Assembly: GCA_023250585.1 (NCBI GenBank)
Contig: JAHFAK010000084.1
Span: 3,640-10,601, forward strand
DNA: 6,962 nt
From: Deltaproteobacteria bacterium
GTDB taxonomy: Bacteria; Bdellovibrionota_F; JAHFAK01
Reading direction: 5' to 3'
Part shown: in pieces, positions 6,148 through 6,962 of the stretch
Layout: every line of letters begins with the position of its first letter
How positions within the stretch are numbered: position 1 is the stretch's first letter
Position numbers and translations under genes: made by a program
Notes under the pieces: model-generated
What the model was told of the DNA's origin: nothing
Database searches by the model: none
Seen by the model: the letters and a program-made list of their open reading frames with translations, nothing else

Positions 6148-6389
6148 AAGGTGTGAAAAAATCAAGGAAAGCTGCATTTTCTGAAAAAGAGCGATAGGAA
6201 ACTGAAATGTCCAATTCGACTGTCATTGCGAAAACCTGAAGGGTTTGAAGCAATCTCTTCTTACATATCCACGATTGCGGAGTTTATCCCGAACCTGCTT
6301 GAGATTGCTTCGTCGGACAAGAAAACGTGTCCTCCTCGCAATGACAGGTGAGGGACCACGCTTGAAATCTGATTCTTTCACACCTTCTG
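6145..6389. mobile_element. Possible MITE-like frame around copy C
   Basis: AGAAGGTGTGAAAAAATCA (6146-6164) and TGATTCTTTCACACCTTCT (6370-6388) are inverted repeats with 18 of 19 positions matching. They enclose copy C at about 20 nt on the left and 10 nt on the right. The short direct repeat AACTG occurs just outside (6141-6145 and 6390-6394) and could be the trace of a target duplication. No transposase is encoded. Copy B has different outer ends, so either B and C moved in different carriers or the common unit inserted into an older element. Confidence 0.4.
6186..6359. repeat. 174-bp interspersed repeat, copy C (palindromic core 6221-6346)
   Basis: This is the second copy of the unit at 4783-4957, in the same orientation and about 98% identical, including left flank AAAGAGCGATAGGAAACTG. 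The core ends here pair over 12 bp, CTGTCATTGCGA (6220-6231) with TCGCAATGACAG (6336-6347), because the base at 6347 is G; the same position in copy B is C and breaks this pair. The inner stem and both side hairpins are unchanged from copy B. The near identity across 1.4 kb implies recent duplication, transposition or gene conversion. Confidence 0.92.
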
Positions 6390-6521
6390 AACTGTTACAA
6401 AATATGCTTGAAAAAAATTCATATTTGTCGCAGTTATGTAAATTATTAGTGGATAAATTAAACAAAGTTCATTGTAACCTATTAATACTACATACAAATA
6501 ATATTCTATTTTTTTAAATTA

Positions 6522-6553
6522 TTGGCATTAGTATTGCATAGTTTATGTATGAT
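6522..6553 (+). promoter_or_regulatory. Possible promoter and operator-like palindrome of the lipoprotein gene
   Basis: TTGGCA (6522-6527) and TATGAT (6548-6553) are separated by 20 nt, longer than optimal, so the -35 assignment is doubtful. TATGAT would place the transcript start near 6560, about 19 nt before the ATG. The -10 candidate is half of a palindrome TATGAT-GG-ATCATA (6548-6561), which could be a regulator site or chance in AT-rich DNA. Confidence 0.28.
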
Positions 6554-6578
6554 GGATCATAACTTATGTGGAGGCATT

Positions 6579-6962
6579 ATGCGTAACCATAGATTTTCTA
6601 TAATAATTTTAGGATTATTTTTGAGCATAAGCTTTATTGCTTGTGGTGGTAATAGCAAAGTCGACTTAGGACAATCGGTGGATACCGACAAAGATACAAT
6701 TATCGATGATGAAGATAATTGTAAATCAGTTGCAAACACCGATCAAGCTGATGAAGATGAAGACGATGTAGGAAATGTATGCGATAATTGCCCAAGTACT
6801 TCTAACAAAGATCAAAAAGACACCGACGCTGATGGAGTTGGCGATGTATGTGACAATGGCGATCCCGGAATAACCGATACAGACAAAGATGGAATTATGG
6901 ATAGTAGCGATAATTGTTCTTCTATTGCAAATGCCGATCAAAAAAATAGCGACAAAGATAAA
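6579..6962 (+). CDS. Secreted lipoprotein with thrombospondin type-3 (calcium-binding) repeats, C-terminus missing
   Basis: The frame is open for 128 codons and runs off the window. A GGAGG (6570-6574) precedes the ATG by 4 nt. The N-terminus is a lipoprotein signal: basic MRNHR, hydrophobic core to residue 21, then lipobox FIAC with Cys22 as the lipid site, followed by GG. The mature part is made of acidic repeats: DTDKDTIIDDEDNC (35-48), DEDEDDVGNVCDNC (58-71), DTDADGVGDVCDNGD (81-95) and DTDKDGIMDSSDNC (100-113), separated by short SVANTDQ / STSNKDQ / SIANADQ linkers. This is the thrombospondin type-3 pattern, in which Asp side chains bind calcium and paired Cys form disulfides. The protein should sit in the periplasm or on the cell surface; its true function depends on the unseen C-terminus (for example an OmpA-like or adhesive domain). 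Nothing links it to the neighbouring operons. Confidence 0.88.
   Translation, partial: MRNHRFSIIILGLFLSISFIACGGNSKVDLGQSVDTDKDTIIDDEDNCKSVANTDQADEDEDDVGNVCDNCPSTSNKDQKDTDADGVGDVCDNGDPGITDTDKDGIMDSSDNCSSIANADQKNSDKDK

Larger units (their letters stand above)
5922..6578. other. 657-nt divergent intergenic region, repeat-rich
   Basis: This gap separates minus-strand tatA from the plus-strand lipoprotein gene. It holds, in order, the tatA promoter, a double-hairpin inverted repeat (6005-6147), the 174-bp repeat copy C inside a larger inverted-repeat frame (6145-6389), and an AT-rich stretch (6390-6521) in which I see nothing, then the lipoprotein leader. Open frames inside it mirror the repeat arms and show no protein-like composition or ribosome sites. 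Confidence 0.8.

Noticed and set aside
1912-6359. CRISPR array
   Set aside because: Only three widely spaced copies of 95-126 bp with internal palindromes; no short regular repeats with spacers and no cas genes.
6223-6517. Open frames on both strands through repeat copy C (6223-6465 minus, 6245-6517 plus)
   Set aside because: They follow the inverted repeat arms, have basic low-quality translations such as runs of Arg, lack ribosome sites, and the same bases recur as non-coding repeat at 4783-4957.
6557-6941. Minus-strand frames opposite the lipoprotein gene
   Set aside because: The plus strand gives a signal peptide, lipobox and thrombospondin type-3 repeats; the minus frames are hydrophobic mirrors of the Asp-rich repeat codons.

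Overview
This is an AT-rich stretch (roughly 40% GC by eye) of a bacterial chromosome. It carries housekeeping genes on the minus strand, one truncated lipoprotein gene on the plus strand, and an unusual load of short palindromic repeats between genes. A signal-peptidase-II lipoprotein, a Tat translocase and thrombospondin type-3 repeats suggest a Gram-negative bacterium, possibly of deltaproteobacterial or Bdellovibrio-like affinity. That placement is an inference; no rRNA or other marker is present to settle it.

Layout, right to left in the direction of minus-strand transcription. tatA (5921-5736) and tatC (5729-5019) form a compact pair behind a good sigma70-like promoter. After a 323-nt spacer comes a complete four-gene 2-oxoacid dehydrogenase cluster: E2 acyltransferase (4695-3454), dihydrolipoamide dehydrogenase lpdA (3457-2060, 4-bp overlap with E2), E1 alpha (1883-876) and E1 beta (900 to the window edge, 25-bp overlap with E1 alpha). 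E1 alpha/beta decarboxylates a 2-oxoacid with thiamine diphosphate, E2 carries the acyl group on a lipoyl arm and passes it to CoA, and Lpd reoxidises the lipoyl group to make NADH. Whether the substrate is pyruvate or a branched-chain 2-oxoacid cannot be decided from sequence alone.

The divergent gap at 5922-6578 separates tatA from a plus-strand gene (6579 to the window end). That gene encodes a secreted lipoprotein with acidic calcium-binding type thrombospondin type-3 repeats and is cut by the window edge.

Every spacer longer than 100 nt holds at least one structured repeat. Three copies (1912-2006, 4818-4943, 6221-6346) belong to one family with TGTCATTGCGA ends, a second nested stem and two side hairpins. 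Two of these copies lie in a 175-bp unit about 98% identical between the two sites. A second family at 6044-6123 is a pair of inverted hairpins with compensating base changes. Both look like non-autonomous interspersed repeats of types seen widely in bacterial genomes. I found no new gene system; the repeat architecture is the most interesting signal here.
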